Source of the DNA: Cellulomonas hominis
GTDB lineage: Bacteria > Actinomycetota > Actinomycetes > Actinomycetales > Cellulomonadaceae
NCBI RefSeq assembly: GCF_005239125.1
Contig: NZ_SZYE01000002.1
Location: 1-64,000, forward strand
Reading direction: 5' to 3'
DNA length: 64,000 bases
Part shown: one piece after another, positions 24,896 through 33,335 of the stretch
Position numbering within the stretch: position 1 is the stretch's first letter
Layout: every line of letters starts with the position of its first letter
Program-made: the position numbers and the translations under genes
Notes under the pieces: model-generated
What the model saw: the letters and a program-made list of their open reading frames with translations, nothing else
What the model was told of the DNA's origin: nothing
The model's database searches: none

Positions 24896-25579
24896 GTGAG
24901 CGGGCGCGGGGTCATGTCGGGTGCCGTCGCCGGGGACGCCGCGGGGGAGTCGACCATCCTCGCGTCGCGCCGCCTGCTGCTCTTCCTCGGCTGCGGCGTC
25001 CTGGCGGCGGTGGTGACGGTCGTCCTCGGCGTGCCCGAGATCGCGGTGCTCGTGGGGTGGGTCGTCGCCGCAGGCGGCCTCCAGCTCCGGGTCTGGCGGA
25101 TCGGATGGCCGCAGGACCACCGCGGGACCAAGCGGCTCGCCGAGGAGGAGGGCCGGACGCGGGCCACGGACGCGGCCGTCCTCGGCGCCGCCGTCATCAG
25201 CCTCGCCGCGGTCGCGCAGGGGCTCGTCCAGGCGGGGTCCCGGGACCTCCTCGGGGTCGTCACGGTGATCCTGTGCGTCCTCACCGTCGTCCTGTCGTGG
25301 TCCCTCGTGAACACCGTCTTCGCGCTCAAGTACGCCAGGCACTACTACACAGGGGGCGACGGCGGGATCGACTTCGGGGAGGGCGAGGCGCCGGCCTACA
25401 GCGACTTCGCGTACCTCGCCTTCACCGTCGGCATGAGCTTCGGCGTCGCCGACACCCAGCTCGTGACCACCCCGATCCGCAAGGTCGGGCTCGGGCACGC
25501 GCTGCTGTCGTACCTGTTCGGGACCGTGGTCATCGCGGGGGCGGTCAACCTGGTGACGAACCTGGGTCAGTCGGGCTGA
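24896..25579 (+). CDS. DUF1345 membrane protein
   Basis: A 227-residue protein with five predicted membrane helices. It has the DUF1345 signature ARHYYTGGDGGIDF and PAYSDFAYLAFTVGMSFGVADTQ. The family is of unknown function. Start GTG 24896 is used; ATG 24914 is an in-frame alternative. The last 35 bases overlap the end of the convergent TetR gene, so read-through in either direction would make antisense RNA. Confidence 0.9.
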   Translation: MSGRGVMSGAVAGDAAGESTILASRRLLLFLGCGVLAAVVTVVLGVPEIAVLVGWVVAAGGLQLRVWRIGWPQDHRGTKRLAEEEGRTRATDAAVLGAAVISLAAVAQGLVQAGSRDLLGVVTVILCVLTVVLSWSLVNTVFALKYARHYYTGGDGGIDFGEGEAPAYSDFAYLAFTVGMSFGVADTQLVTTPIRKVGLGHALLSYLFGTVVIAGAVNLVTNLGQSG

Positions 25580-26222
25580 GGTCGGCCCGAGAGCGGCCGC
25601 ACCCGGGGTCGCGCTCGTCCCTGCCGTACCGGGCGGACATGGTCAGGGCGGCCTCCTCGACGGCACGGGCGACCTCGCCCGCCTCGGGATCCCAGTCGGG
25701 CAGGAACATGCGCGGCCACAGCACGAAGTTCGAGATCATGCCCAGCATCTGGGTCGCTGCCATCGTCGGGTCCTCGACCTCCAGCGTCCCGGCTCGCGAC
25801 GTCGCCTCGAGGTAGCCACGGACCTCCTCGAAGAAGGGCATCTTGCCGAGGTCGAACTGCCGGCGACCCAGCTCGGGGGACGTCGGTGCCTCGCTGATGA
25901 CGAGGCGGAACAGAGCGGCCATGCCCGGCCGGCCCAGCAGCTCGGCGTACACGGTCCCGAGCGCCCGGAGACCAGCCCCGGGGTCGGCCGGATCGAGCTC
26001 GGCGGGTCGTGTCTGCGGAGTCCACACGTCGGCGACGATCGCGTCGAACAGCGCGTCCTTCGTGGGGAACCGCTTGAACAACGTCGACCGGGAGACGTGC
26101 GCGGCCGCCGCGACCTGCGCCAGGGACGTGCGGGCGAACCCCTGCGTCCCGAAGAGCGCCGTGGCGGCGGCGAGGATCGCGGCCCGCTTGTCGGCGGCGA
26201 CGCGCTCGTGGAACGGCGACAT
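25545..26222 (-). CDS. TetR-family repressor
   Basis: A 225-residue TetR protein from MSPFHERVAADKRAAIL; the frame continues upstream through the operator region, which I exclude. The HTH is TSLAQVAAAAHVSRSTLFKRFPTK near residues 33-56. The C-terminal domain resembles TetR_C of the AcrR-like group. It is divergent from an SDR/Ddn operon with two identical-spacing dyads between, so autoregulation and control of that operon are likely. Confidence 0.94.
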   Translation of the reverse strand: MSPFHERVAADKRAAILAAATALFGTQGFARTSLAQVAAAAHVSRSTLFKRFPTKDALFDAIVADVWTPQTRPAELDPADPGAGLRALGTVYAELLGRPGMAALFRLVISEAPTSPELGRRQFDLGKMPFFEEVRGYLEATSRAGTLEVEDPTMAATQMLGMISNFVLWPRMFLPDWDPEAGEVARAVEEAALTMSARYGRDERDPGCGRSRADLSPTDPGSSPG

Positions 26223-26251
26223 ACCTGGCACGGGACGTGAGTCTACCGACG

Positions 26252-26322
26252 GGCGAGTGGCTTGACTCGCCTCACGAGGAGGACGACGATTGTGTGTGGC
26301 GAGTCGCCCGACTCGCCACACA
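26252..26322. promoter_or_regulatory. two TetR operators GGCGAGT-N6-ACTCGCC
   Basis: The same dyad with six-base spacer occurs at 26252-26271 and 26298-26317, 46 bases apart. The second is embedded in a 30-bp palindrome (26293-26322; arms TGTGTGGCGAGTCG, centre CC). They lie between the TetR start and the SDR start. Confidence 0.8.
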
Positions 26323-26335
26323 GGAGGTCACCAGC

Positions 26336-27127
26336 ATGGCCGAGCGCTTCAGCAACGACGTCGTCCTCGTGACGGGAGCCACGGGCGGGATGGGCTCGTC
26401 CCACGTCCGGGGCTACCACGCCGAGGGTGCGCGCGTCGTCGTCGCGGGCCGCCGCGACGACGAGGGCACGGCACTGGTGGACGAGCTCGGGGATCGCGCC
26501 CTGTTCGCCCATCTCGACGTCACCGAGCCCGAGGACTGGGGGAGGGCGGTCGCCGTCGCCGAGGCAGCATTCGGCCCGATCTCCGTCCTCGTCAACAACG
26601 CGGGCCTCCAGACCCCACCCGCGCTGATCGAGGACACCGACCCCGCCGACTGGGCGCGCGCCCTCGCGGTCAACACGACCGGCACGTTCCTCGGGATCCG
26701 GGCGGCCGCCCCGTCGCTGCGACGTGCGGGCGGCGGGTCGATCGTCAACGTCGCCTCGACGATGGCGAACGTCGGCACTGCGCTCTTCGCGCCCTACACC
26801 GCCGCCAAGTGGGCCGTCCGCGGGCTCACCCGAACCGCCGCGCTGGAGCTGGGACGCGACCGGATCCGGGTGAACTCGATCCACCCCGGGGTCGTCTCCA
26901 CGCCCTTCGTCAACGAACCGGTGCCCGGCTCCGGCACGGTGATCGCCGACGCCTTCTCTCCCGACGCGTTCGCGGTCCCGCGCCTGGCCGACCCGCAGGA
27001 GGTCACCGACATGCTGCTGTGGCTGACGTCCCGCGAGGCGGGGTTCGTCACGGGCGCCGAGTTCGTCGTCGACGGCGGGCTGCTCCTGGGGCCGGCCATG
27101 CCGCCGGACGCGACCGCCGGTGTCTGA
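26336..27127 (+). CDS. SDR-family oxidoreductase
   Basis: A 263-residue classical SDR: VVLVTGATGGMGSSHVRGY, NNAG in VLVNNAGLQ, Ser in VNVASTMANV, YTAAK (Tyr-x-x-x-Lys) near residue 152, and the C-terminal GAEFVVDGG. The pattern resembles 3-alpha/20-beta-hydroxysteroid dehydrogenase and FabG relatives. AGGAGGT precedes the ATG. It overlaps the next gene by eight bases, so both form an operon under the TetR operators. Confidence 0.94.
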   Translation: MAERFSNDVVLVTGATGGMGSSHVRGYHAEGARVVVAGRRDDEGTALVDELGDRALFAHLDVTEPEDWGRAVAVAEAAFGPISVLVNNAGLQTPPALIEDTDPADWARALAVNTTGTFLGIRAAAPSLRRAGGGSIVNVASTMANVGTALFAPYTAAKWAVRGLTRTAALELGRDRIRVNSIHPGVVSTPFVNEPVPGSGTVIADAFSPDAFAVPRLADPQEVTDMLLWLTSREAGFVTGAEFVVDGGLLLGPAMPPDATAGV

Positions 27128-27611
27128 GCGCGACAACGATCGGGGTGGTCTGCCCGACCGAGCGGCCGTCAGAGCGGCGCTGTCCATCGACCGGTGGTCG
27201 AGCGCCGCCGCGCGCACGATCGACCTGACCACCACCGGCGCGCGCTCCGGTCGCCCCCGCAGGATCGAGATCTGGTTCTACCGCGCGGGCGACGATCTCT
27301 ACCTGACCACGACGCCGGCGCGCCGCCACTGGTACGCCAACGTCCAGGTCCACCCGAGGATCGTCCTGCACCTCGAGCACGGCGTGCGAGCCGACCTGCC
27401 TGCCACAGGTGTCGTCATCACGGACCCGGTCGAGCGCGAGCGGGTGCTGCGCGAGATCGTCGAGGAGCTGCGGCACCCCGACAACCGCGGGGGAGTGCAG
27501 GCGATGGTCGGAGCGGTCGACGACTGGATCAGCGGGAGCCCGCTCGTCCGGATCGACCTGGACGACCGCTCGCTCCTGCCCGGTGACCGAGGAGGACGTC
27601 CTTCGGCCTGA
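27120..27611 (+). CDS. F420H2-dependent reductase, Ddn (nitroreductase) family
   Basis: A 163-residue split-barrel protein. TTGARSGRPRRIEIWF is the Ddn-family entry motif, and YLTTTPARRHWYANVQVHP carries the typical deazaflavin-binding strand and the WYANV..HP signature. Such enzymes use F420H2 to reduce quinones, nitro compounds or other electrophiles. It overlaps the SDR gene by eight bases (GTG start) and is probably induced with it. Confidence 0.88.
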   Translation: MSERDNDRGGLPDRAAVRAALSIDRWSSAAARTIDLTTTGARSGRPRRIEIWFYRAGDDLYLTTTPARRHWYANVQVHPRIVLHLEHGVRADLPATGVVITDPVERERVLREIVEELRHPDNRGGVQAMVGAVDDWISGSPLVRIDLDDRSLLPGDRGGRPSA

Positions 27612-27664
27612 CATCTGCCCCGTCGGACGATCATGGCCACGCGGCCCTCCGCTGTGCGCGCGTG

Positions 27665-28459
27665 TCACGCGACGCGGAACACCGGCCACCCGATCTCCGT
27701 CCGCCAGGCGGCCGGGTCGCCGGTGTCCCGCGGACCCACGCGGTAGACCTCCCGGACGGGCCCGGCGACCGCCATCGCGTTCTCCACGACCCACGCGCCG
27801 AGCTCGCCGTAGGTGACGTCCACGCCGTCGTGCTCGCCGACGTGGGTGGTCACCGCCAGCTCCGCGGCCGGGAGCGTGACGGCGCGCACCCGTCCGGTGC
27901 TCGGGGGGTCGGAGCTCGGCAGGTAGACCAGCGCCCGGCCCCCGCCCTCCTCGAACAGGGCGTCGTCGTACGTACCGCCCGGCGGTCCGGTGGCACCGGC
28001 GCCGACGGCCGACTCCAGCTCGGCCATGGCGCCGGCGAACCACGCCTCCACGTCGTCGTGGCCGATCACCGCCGCGACCGCCGCGACCCGGCGGGCGGGT
28101 TCGGCGCGCAGCTCGACCGCGATCGGCGCGGGGTCGGGCCGCAGGAGGCGCCGCAGCGAGGCGACCGCCGCACGGGTGCGGTCGAGCTCGGACTCCAGGC
28201 GCTGGAGGTGCCCCGCGGCCAGGGCCGACCGGGCGCCGGGGTCCGACGCGCGGAGGATCAGCCGGACGTCGCCCAGGGGGACGTCGAGCGCGCGAAGGCG
28301 GTGGATGACCTGGGCGGTGGGGATCTGCTCGACGGCGTAGTACCGGTAGCCGGTCGTGCCGTCCACGACGTCCGGCTCGAGCAGCTCCGCCTCGTGGTAC
28401 CGGCGCAGGGTCCGCACGCTCAGGTGGGTCAGCCGCGAGAACTCCCCGATGGTCAGCAC
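27665..28459 (-). CDS. MerR-family regulator with GyrI-like effector domain
   Basis: 264 residues. HTH LTIGEFSRLTHLSVRTLRRY, wing GYRYYAVEQIPTAQVI, dimerisation helix about residues 75-115, and a C-terminal GyrI-like effector-binding domain (residues about 130-264, ending EIGWPVFRV). This is the BmrR/TipA layout, which binds bulky hydrophobic drugs. The GTG start gives the canonical N terminus. It is divergent from a SnoaL-like gene with a MerR-type promoter between. Confidence 0.93.
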   Translation of the reverse strand: MLTIGEFSRLTHLSVRTLRRYHEAELLEPDVVDGTTGYRYYAVEQIPTAQVIHRLRALDVPLGDVRLILRASDPGARSALAAGHLQRLESELDRTRAAVASLRRLLRPDPAPIAVELRAEPARRVAAVAAVIGHDDVEAWFAGAMAELESAVGAGATGPPGGTYDDALFEEGGGRALVYLPSSDPPSTGRVRAVTLPAAELAVTTHVGEHDGVDVTYGELGAWVVENAMAVAGPVREVYRVGPRDTGDPAAWRTEIGWPVFRVA

Positions 28460-28500
28460 GCGTCCAGTGTGGTGCCTCTCCTTGGGGGAGAGTCCACCGC

Positions 28501-28531
28501 TTGACCCTGCTCCTCGGGGAGGCCGCACGGT
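28501..28531 (+). promoter_or_regulatory. MerR-type promoter, imperfect spacer dyad
   Basis: TTGACC (28501-28506) and a weak CACGGT (28526-28531) are 19 bases apart. The spacer holds CTCC-TCGG-GGAG. The putative -10 ends six bases before the ATG of the downstream gene. Confidence 0.55.
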
Positions 28532-28537
28532 GACGGC

Positions 28538-28894
28538 ATGACACACACCGAGCACGCCGACACCGTCCCGACCACCGTCCGCGGCTTCCTCGCCGCCAGC
28601 ACCGTGCACGACGCCGACTCGGCCTCGTCGTTCCTCGTCGAGGACGTCGTGGTCGTCGACCAGGGCGAGACCTTCCGCGGCCACGACGAGGTGCTCGCGT
28701 TCGTGCGCGAAGCCGGCGCCGAGTTCGAGTACACCACCGCGCAGACCGGCGCCCGCCGCGTCGACGACGACCACTGGGTCGTGACCCTGCGCCTCGAGGG
28801 CACCTTCCCGGGCGGCGTCGCCGACCTGGACTACCGCTTCACCCTCCGCGGCGGCCTCGTGGCCGAGCTGGTCATCGCGAACCACGAGTCGTGA
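28538..28894 (+). CDS. SnoaL/NTF2-like protein
   Basis: A 118-residue cone-fold protein. The order of a helix (VRGFLAASTVHDADS), VVVVDQGETFRGHDEV and a beta sheet ending in FTLRGGLVAELVIANH fits the NTF2-like superfamily. Members act as small isomerases, hydrolases or ligand binders. The gene is probably activated by the divergent MerR protein and may be translated without a leader. Confidence 0.87.
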   Translation: MTHTEHADTVPTTVRGFLAASTVHDADSASSFLVEDVVVVDQGETFRGHDEVLAFVREAGAEFEYTTAQTGARRVDDDHWVVTLRLEGTFPGGVADLDYRFTLRGGLVAELVIANHES

Positions 28895-28936
28895 GCCGGA
28901 CAGAGGACCGGGGACCTGAGACAGGAAGGAGGGAGC

Positions 28937-29040
28937 ATGTCCAGCAAGGACCGCGACCGGCTCGCCGGGCGCGCGCTCGTCGCGGGCGGGTCACCAGCTG
29001 GCGCCCCGCGGCGTGCGGGTCGACGCGATCAGCCCCGGTG
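28937..29040 (+). pseudogene. relic of an SDR gene
   Basis: A good ribosome site (AGGAAGGAGGG) precedes an ATG whose translation MSSKDRDRLAGRALVAGG looks like the first strand and glycine motif of an SDR. After about 20 codons the frame changes, and in another frame QLAPRGVRVDAISPGG is the well-known SDR segment normally found near residue 180. An internal, out-of-frame deletion of roughly 400 bases would explain this. The relic follows the SnoaL-like gene on the same strand. Confidence 0.6.
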
Positions 29041-29088
29041 GCGGCCAGCGGCACAGGCGCCGGTCGGTGCCCTCGACGCGCGATCGAT

Positions 29089-29661
29089 CTAGACCGGGAC
29101 CGGGGTGACGGCGGCTCGCGGCACGTCGGCCCAGCGGAACCGGTCGACCAGCGCGGCGACCCGGGGGACCCGGACGAGCGCCGCGAGCACGCCGTACCCG
29201 ACGGCGCCGCCGACGACGTTGAACACCAGATCGTTCACGTCGGCGAGGTGCCCACCGCCCAGCGCGTGGGCGGTGACGTACTGGGTGGCCTCGATGCCCA
29301 GGCTGATGCAGGCCGCGACCAGCACCGTCCGCCGCCACGAGGGCCGGGCGGTCAGCAGCGGCACCAGCATCCCCAGCGGCACGAACACCGCGACGTTGAT
29401 CATCGCGTCATCGACCTGGTACCCGGCCAGCGGCACGAGCGCCAGGTGGTGCATCCAGCCGCCGTCGCGCGCCGGCTTGTCCAGGAAGATCGGGAAGACG
29501 GTGTTCGCCACGATCCCCGCCGCGTACACCCCCAGCGCCAGGGCGACCGCGGCGCGCGGCGCCGAGAGCCGCCCACGCCGGGCCAGCAGCACGAGGAGCA
29601 CGGCGACGACCAGCGCGGCCAGGGGGACGACGACGGGCAGGACGGGGACCTGACGGAACAC
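29089..29661 (-). CDS. VanZ-family membrane protein
   Basis: 190 residues from GTG, with five predicted helices. The VanZ-like core INVAVFVPLGMLVPLL, GIEATQYVTAH and ADVNDLVFNVVGGAVGYG is complete. VanZ gives low-level teicoplanin resistance in enterococci; most actinobacterial copies have no known role. GAGAGG lies upstream of the start. Confidence 0.9.
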   Translation of the reverse strand: MFRQVPVLPVVVPLAALVVAVLLVLLARRGRLSAPRAAVALALGVYAAGIVANTVFPIFLDKPARDGGWMHHLALVPLAGYQVDDAMINVAVFVPLGMLVPLLTARPSWRRTVLVAACISLGIEATQYVTAHALGGGHLADVNDLVFNVVGGAVGYGVLAALVRVPRVAALVDRFRWADVPRAAVTPVPV

Positions 29662-29871
29662 GTGGGACGGACCTCTCGGACACGGGTGCGGTACCGCGCC
29701 GGCGCGACCCGGCGACGTGCCACCGTGGCACCGACCAGCGGGTCCGTGCATCCACCCGTGGTCGGAGGTCGTCGTCCGACCGGTCCGGCGACCGGCTGCG
29801 GATCAACCGCCGCGCGAGGGCCGGCCCGCGGTCGTGCGCGGAGCCCGCCGCGCCCGGTGCGGAACGCTGCG

Positions 29872-31296
29872 TCACGGCCGGTCGACACCCTCGAAGACGC
29901 GCAGCACCTCGATCGCGTGGGTGGTCGGGTCGTCGGGCGGACTGCCGACGCCCTTCGTGCTGGGGGTCTCGGTGACGGGGTCCCACAGCGTGCTCTGGTC
30001 GCCGGCGGCGAACGCCAGCAGGGCGTCGCGCACGAACGCGTCGCGGGCGATCTGCTCATCGGAGGCACCTGGTCGCGTCTGGCCGACGATGCCGTACATC
30101 TCGGTGCCGTGGACGGCGTGCGCTCCCTCGACGGGGCCGATCGAGAGGAGGTGCGCGTTGCCCCCTGCCGCGGCGTGCGCGAGCGCTCCGCGGGCCTGCG
30201 GGAGGGTGAAGGAGAAGTCGGTGAGCAGCGCACCGCGGACCTGGACGGGTGTTCGTCCGTCGGTGTCGTAGGCGGCGATGATCCTGCGGGCGCGGCTGCG
30301 GGGGATGCGGTTGCGGGGGGCGAACTCCTCGACCAGGCCGTCGATGCTGCCGGGGTCGAAGTCCTCGGTCCGGTGCAGGACCCACCAGTCGGTCTCGTGG
30401 GTGGTGCTGCTGAAGAGGATGTCGACGTCGCGGTGCCGGCCGGACTCCAGGACGCGCATGGGATGGTCGACGAGGACGCCGTTCGGCTGGTCGCGGTCGT
30501 CGACGACGGCGATGACGTCGTTGTCGACCCCGTGCGCGGCGCCCGGGTCCGACGACTGCGTGGCGGCCATCGTCGCGGCGAGCACGTGCGCGTCGACGTC
30601 CACCAGCTTCTCGGGATCGTCCTGGAGACCGAGGGCGGTCAGGACCGCGAGGGCACGCTCCTCCGCTCCCCACGCCGGCACCTGGCGGGACGGCATGCCG
30701 GAGAAAGCGGCGAGCCGGTGGTACAGGCCGTCGGCGGACGGCGCGGCGAGCAGGCTCAGGGCGCTGAAGGCGCCGGCGCTGTGGCCGGTGACGGTGACGT
30801 TGTCGGGGTCGCCGCCGAACCGGGCGATGTTCTCCCGCACCCAGCGCAGCGCCGCGATGATGTCCTGCAGGCCGAGGTTGCTGGCCTCGGCGAGCGCGCC
30901 GCCGTACTGGGACAGGGACAACCACCCGAAGGGGCCGAGCCGGTAGTTCAACGAGACCCCGATGGCCCGCCCGGTCGCGGCGAGGCCGGACGCGTTCGAG
31001 GTGGTCTGGGTGTTCGCGCCGAGCATCCAGCCGCCGCCGAAGACGTAGACGACGACGGGCAGCGGCTCGTCGCCGGTGTCCTCGGGGGCCCAGACGTTGA
31101 GATTCAGGCAGTCCTCGCTGAAGCCGTTGTCGGCCTCGAGCCAGCTGGTGTCGCCGGCCTGCAGAGGTGCCGGGCCCTTCTGGTCGTACGGCCGGTCCGG
31201 GTCGAACGGCAGCAGGACTGGGCGGCGGAAGCGCTCGGCCGCGGCGTACGGGATGCCCAGCCAGGAGCGCACGGCGTGGTTCGTGGTGCCGGTCAT
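29872..31296 (-). CDS. carboxylesterase, type B family
   Basis: A 474-residue esterase. The oxyanion loop is YVFGGGWMLG, the nucleophile elbow is VTGHSAGAFSAL near residue 165, DCLNLNVWAP is the EDCLxLN motif, and HAVHGTEMYGIVGQ near residue 400 carries the catalytic His region. The protein starts at the first strand, without a signal peptide, so it is cytosolic. Its ATG overlaps the rarA stop by four bases, an unusual partner that suggests simple transcriptional linkage. Confidence 0.93.
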   Translation of the reverse strand: MTGTTNHAVRSWLGIPYAAAERFRRPVLLPFDPDRPYDQKGPAPLQAGDTSWLEADNGFSEDCLNLNVWAPEDTGDEPLPVVVYVFGGGWMLGANTQTTSNASGLAATGRAIGVSLNYRLGPFGWLSLSQYGGALAEASNLGLQDIIAALRWVRENIARFGGDPDNVTVTGHSAGAFSALSLLAAPSADGLYHRLAAFSGMPSRQVPAWGAEERALAVLTALGLQDDPEKLVDVDAHVLAATMAATQSSDPGAAHGVDNDVIAVVDDRDQPNGVLVDHPMRVLESGRHRDVDILFSSTTHETDWWVLHRTEDFDPGSIDGLVEEFAPRNRIPRSRARRIIAAYDTDGRTPVQVRGALLTDFSFTLPQARGALAHAAAGGNAHLLSIGPVEGAHAVHGTEMYGIVGQTRPGASDEQIARDAFVRDALLAFAAGDQSTLWDPVTETPSTKGVGSPPDDPTTHAIEVLRVFEGVDRP

Positions 31297-32642
31297 GAGG
31301 AGGTCCTCTCGGTGGTGGGTGGCTCGTCTCGCGCCCGGTCGGGTGTGTCACCGATCGCGGCGCGCAGCTGCGCCCAGTGGCGCAGGCGCTCGGTGATCGC
31401 GCGCTCGTAGCCGTGGCCGGTGGGCGTGTAGTAGGTCTCGCGGCGCATGCCGACGGGGAAGTACTCGGCGCCGGAGAACCCCTCCGGGGTGTCGGGGTCG
31501 TACTGGTAGCCGTCGCCGTAGCCGAGGTCCCTCATCAGTCGGGTCGGGGCGTTGAGGATGTGCGCCGGCGGCATGAGCGAGCCGGTGCGCCCGGCTGCTG
31601 CCCGCGCCCGGCTCGCGCCGCGGTACACGGCGATCGACTTGGGAGCCGTGGCGAGGTAGACCACCGCCTGGGCGATCGCGAGGTCGCCCTCGGGGGAGCC
31701 GAGCCGCTCGTAGGCGTCCCAGGCGGCGAGGGTCTGCTGGACCGCGGCCGGGTCGGCCATGCCGACGTCCTCGTTCGCGAACCGCACGAGCCGGCGCGCG
31801 ATGTACAGCGGGTCCTCCCCGCCGTCGAGCATCCGCGCCAGCCAGTACAGCGCCGCGTCCGGGTCGGACCCGCGCATGGACTTGTGCAGGGCGGAGATCA
31901 GGTTGAAGTGCCCCTCCTGGGACTTGTCGTACAGCGGCGCCCGCTTCTGCACCGCCCGGGCCAGCCCCGTGGCGTCGACCGGCCCGGGCAGCGACTGCAC
32001 CTGCTCGATCATGTTGAGCAGGTACCGCCCGTCACCGTCCGCCATCGCGGTCAGCGCCTGGCGGGCGTCGTCGTCGAGGGGGAGGGGGGCGCCCAGCAGC
32101 TCCTCGGCGCGGGCGATCAGCGTCGTCAGCGCGTCGTCGTCCAGCCGCCTGAGCACCAGGACCTGGCAGCGGGACAGCAGGGCGGCGTTCAGCTCGAAGC
32201 TGGGGTTCTCGGTCGTCGCCCCGACCAGCACGATCGTCCCGTCCTCCACGTAGGGGAGGAACGAGTCCTGCTGGGCTCGGTTGAACCGGTGGATCTCGTC
32301 GACGAACAGCAGCGTGCCCTGCCCGACCTCGCGCCGCCGCTGCGCGGCCTCGAACACCTTGCGCAGGTCCGCGACCCCGGAGAACGTCGCGGACAGCGGC
32401 TCGAACACCAGGTCGGTCCGCTCGGCCAGCAGCCGCGCGATCGTCGTCTTGCCGCAGCCGGGCGGTCCCCACAGCACCATCGAGGCCAGCCGGTGCGCGG
32501 CGAGCATCCGCCCGATCGGGGCGTCGTCGGCGAGCAGGTGGTCCTGGCCCACGACGTCCGTGAGGGCCCGGGGGCGCAGTCGGTCCGCGAGCGGGCGCGA
32601 GGCGTCGTCCACCTCGAACAGCGACGGCGGGTCCTGGGTCAC
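31293..32642 (-). CDS. rarA: replication-associated recombination protein A (RarA/MgsA)
   Basis: A 449-residue AAA+ ATPase. Walker A is GPPGCGKTTIARLLAERT near residue 53, Walker B is LFVDEIHRFNRAQQD, sensor 1 is VGATTENPSF, and the C-terminal MgsA domain includes HKSMRGSDPDAALYW and DVGMADP. It acts at stalled replication forks with single-strand-binding protein. The GTG start overlaps the upstream YjbR-like stop by four bases. Confidence 0.96.
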   Translation of the reverse strand: MTQDPPSLFEVDDASRPLADRLRPRALTDVVGQDHLLADDAPIGRMLAAHRLASMVLWGPPGCGKTTIARLLAERTDLVFEPLSATFSGVADLRKVFEAAQRRREVGQGTLLFVDEIHRFNRAQQDSFLPYVEDGTIVLVGATTENPSFELNAALLSRCQVLVLRRLDDDALTTLIARAEELLGAPLPLDDDARQALTAMADGDGRYLLNMIEQVQSLPGPVDATGLARAVQKRAPLYDKSQEGHFNLISALHKSMRGSDPDAALYWLARMLDGGEDPLYIARRLVRFANEDVGMADPAAVQQTLAAWDAYERLGSPEGDLAIAQAVVYLATAPKSIAVYRGASRARAAAGRTGSLMPPAHILNAPTRLMRDLGYGDGYQYDPDTPEGFSGAEYFPVGMRRETYYTPTGHGYERAITERLRHWAQLRAAIGDTPDRARDEPPTTERTSS

Positions 32643-32881
32643 GGGGACGTCTTCCCTGCTCGATCGGCGACGAGGTCGTAGGACTCCTGCACGAGCTGCT
32701 CGACCAGCCGGCGCGTGACGCCCGGGCCCGCGCCGACCGAGATCCAGTGCTCCTTGTCGAGGTAGCGCCCGCGGGTGATCGAGTCGTGGTCGCGCCGCAG
32801 AGCGTCACCGTGGTGCGGGTCGACCTCGACCTCGGCGGCGCCGCGGGCGACCTGCTGCAGCCGGGCGCCGGACAGGCTCAT
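32639..32881 (-). CDS. short MmcQ/YjbR-like protein
   Basis: An 80-residue protein matching only the C-terminal half of a YjbR domain: DSITRGRYLDKEHWISV and RRLVEQLVQESYDLVADRA. It is preceded and followed by 4-base overlaps with a full-length YjbR gene and rarA. It is probably a duplicated and halved copy of its neighbour; the reading frame is intact and coding-like, so it may be made. No function is known. Confidence 0.8.
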   Translation of the reverse strand: MSLSGARLQQVARGAAEVEVDPHHGDALRRDHDSITRGRYLDKEHWISVGAGPGVTRRLVEQLVQESYDLVADRAGKTSP

Positions 32882-33264
32882 GACTCCCTCCGGCCGAACA
32901 GGGCCGGGTCGACCGGCCGCTTCGCCCGCGGCAGGTTCTCCACGACCAGCAGGTAGGACTCCGTCACCAGGTCCTCGACCAGGGAGGGTTCCAGCGAGCC
33001 GCCCGGGTGCAGCGTGATCCAGTGCTGCTTGTTCATGTGGTAGCCCGGCGTGATGTCCTCGTGCGCGCTGCGCAGCGCCGTGGCGTCGTGCGGCTCGGAC
33101 TTCAGGATCACGATCGGCTCGCCGGTCACGTCGGTCATCAGCATGAACACCTTGCCGCGGACCTTGAACACGTCCCACTCCGGCCCGAAGGGATGCTCCA
33201 GGTCGCTCCCGGGCAGCTCCTCGGCCCGCGCCCGCGCCCGGTCCTGCACCGTCTGGTCCTGCAT
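32878..33264 (-). CDS. MmcQ/YjbR-family protein
   Basis: A 128-residue CyaY-like-fold protein: HPFGPEWDVFKVRGKVFMLM, IVILKSEPHDATALR, PGYHMNKQHWITLHPGG and LVTESYLLVVENLPR define the family. YjbR proteins are annotated as DNA-binding-fold proteins without a firm biochemical role. A GGGAGG ribosome site precedes the ATG. It is the first gene of the yjbR / half-yjbR / rarA / esterase operon. Confidence 0.92.
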   Translation of the reverse strand: MQDQTVQDRARARAEELPGSDLEHPFGPEWDVFKVRGKVFMLMTDVTGEPIVILKSEPHDATALRSAHEDITPGYHMNKQHWITLHPGGSLEPSLVEDLVTESYLLVVENLPRAKRPVDPALFGRRES

Positions 33265-33293
33265 GGGACCTCCCTCGCTCGACTCCTCCACGC

Positions 33294-33317
33294 AAGTACG
33301 TACCATGGTACGTACTT
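33294..33317. promoter_or_regulatory. perfect 24-bp palindrome, TetR operator
   Basis: AAGTACGTACCA followed by its exact reverse complement forms a perfect palindrome between the YjbR gene and the TetR gene. It ends 18 bases before the TetR start. It lies in a good position to control both directions. Confidence 0.8.
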
Positions 33318-33335
33318 CCACTGACAGGAGACCCG

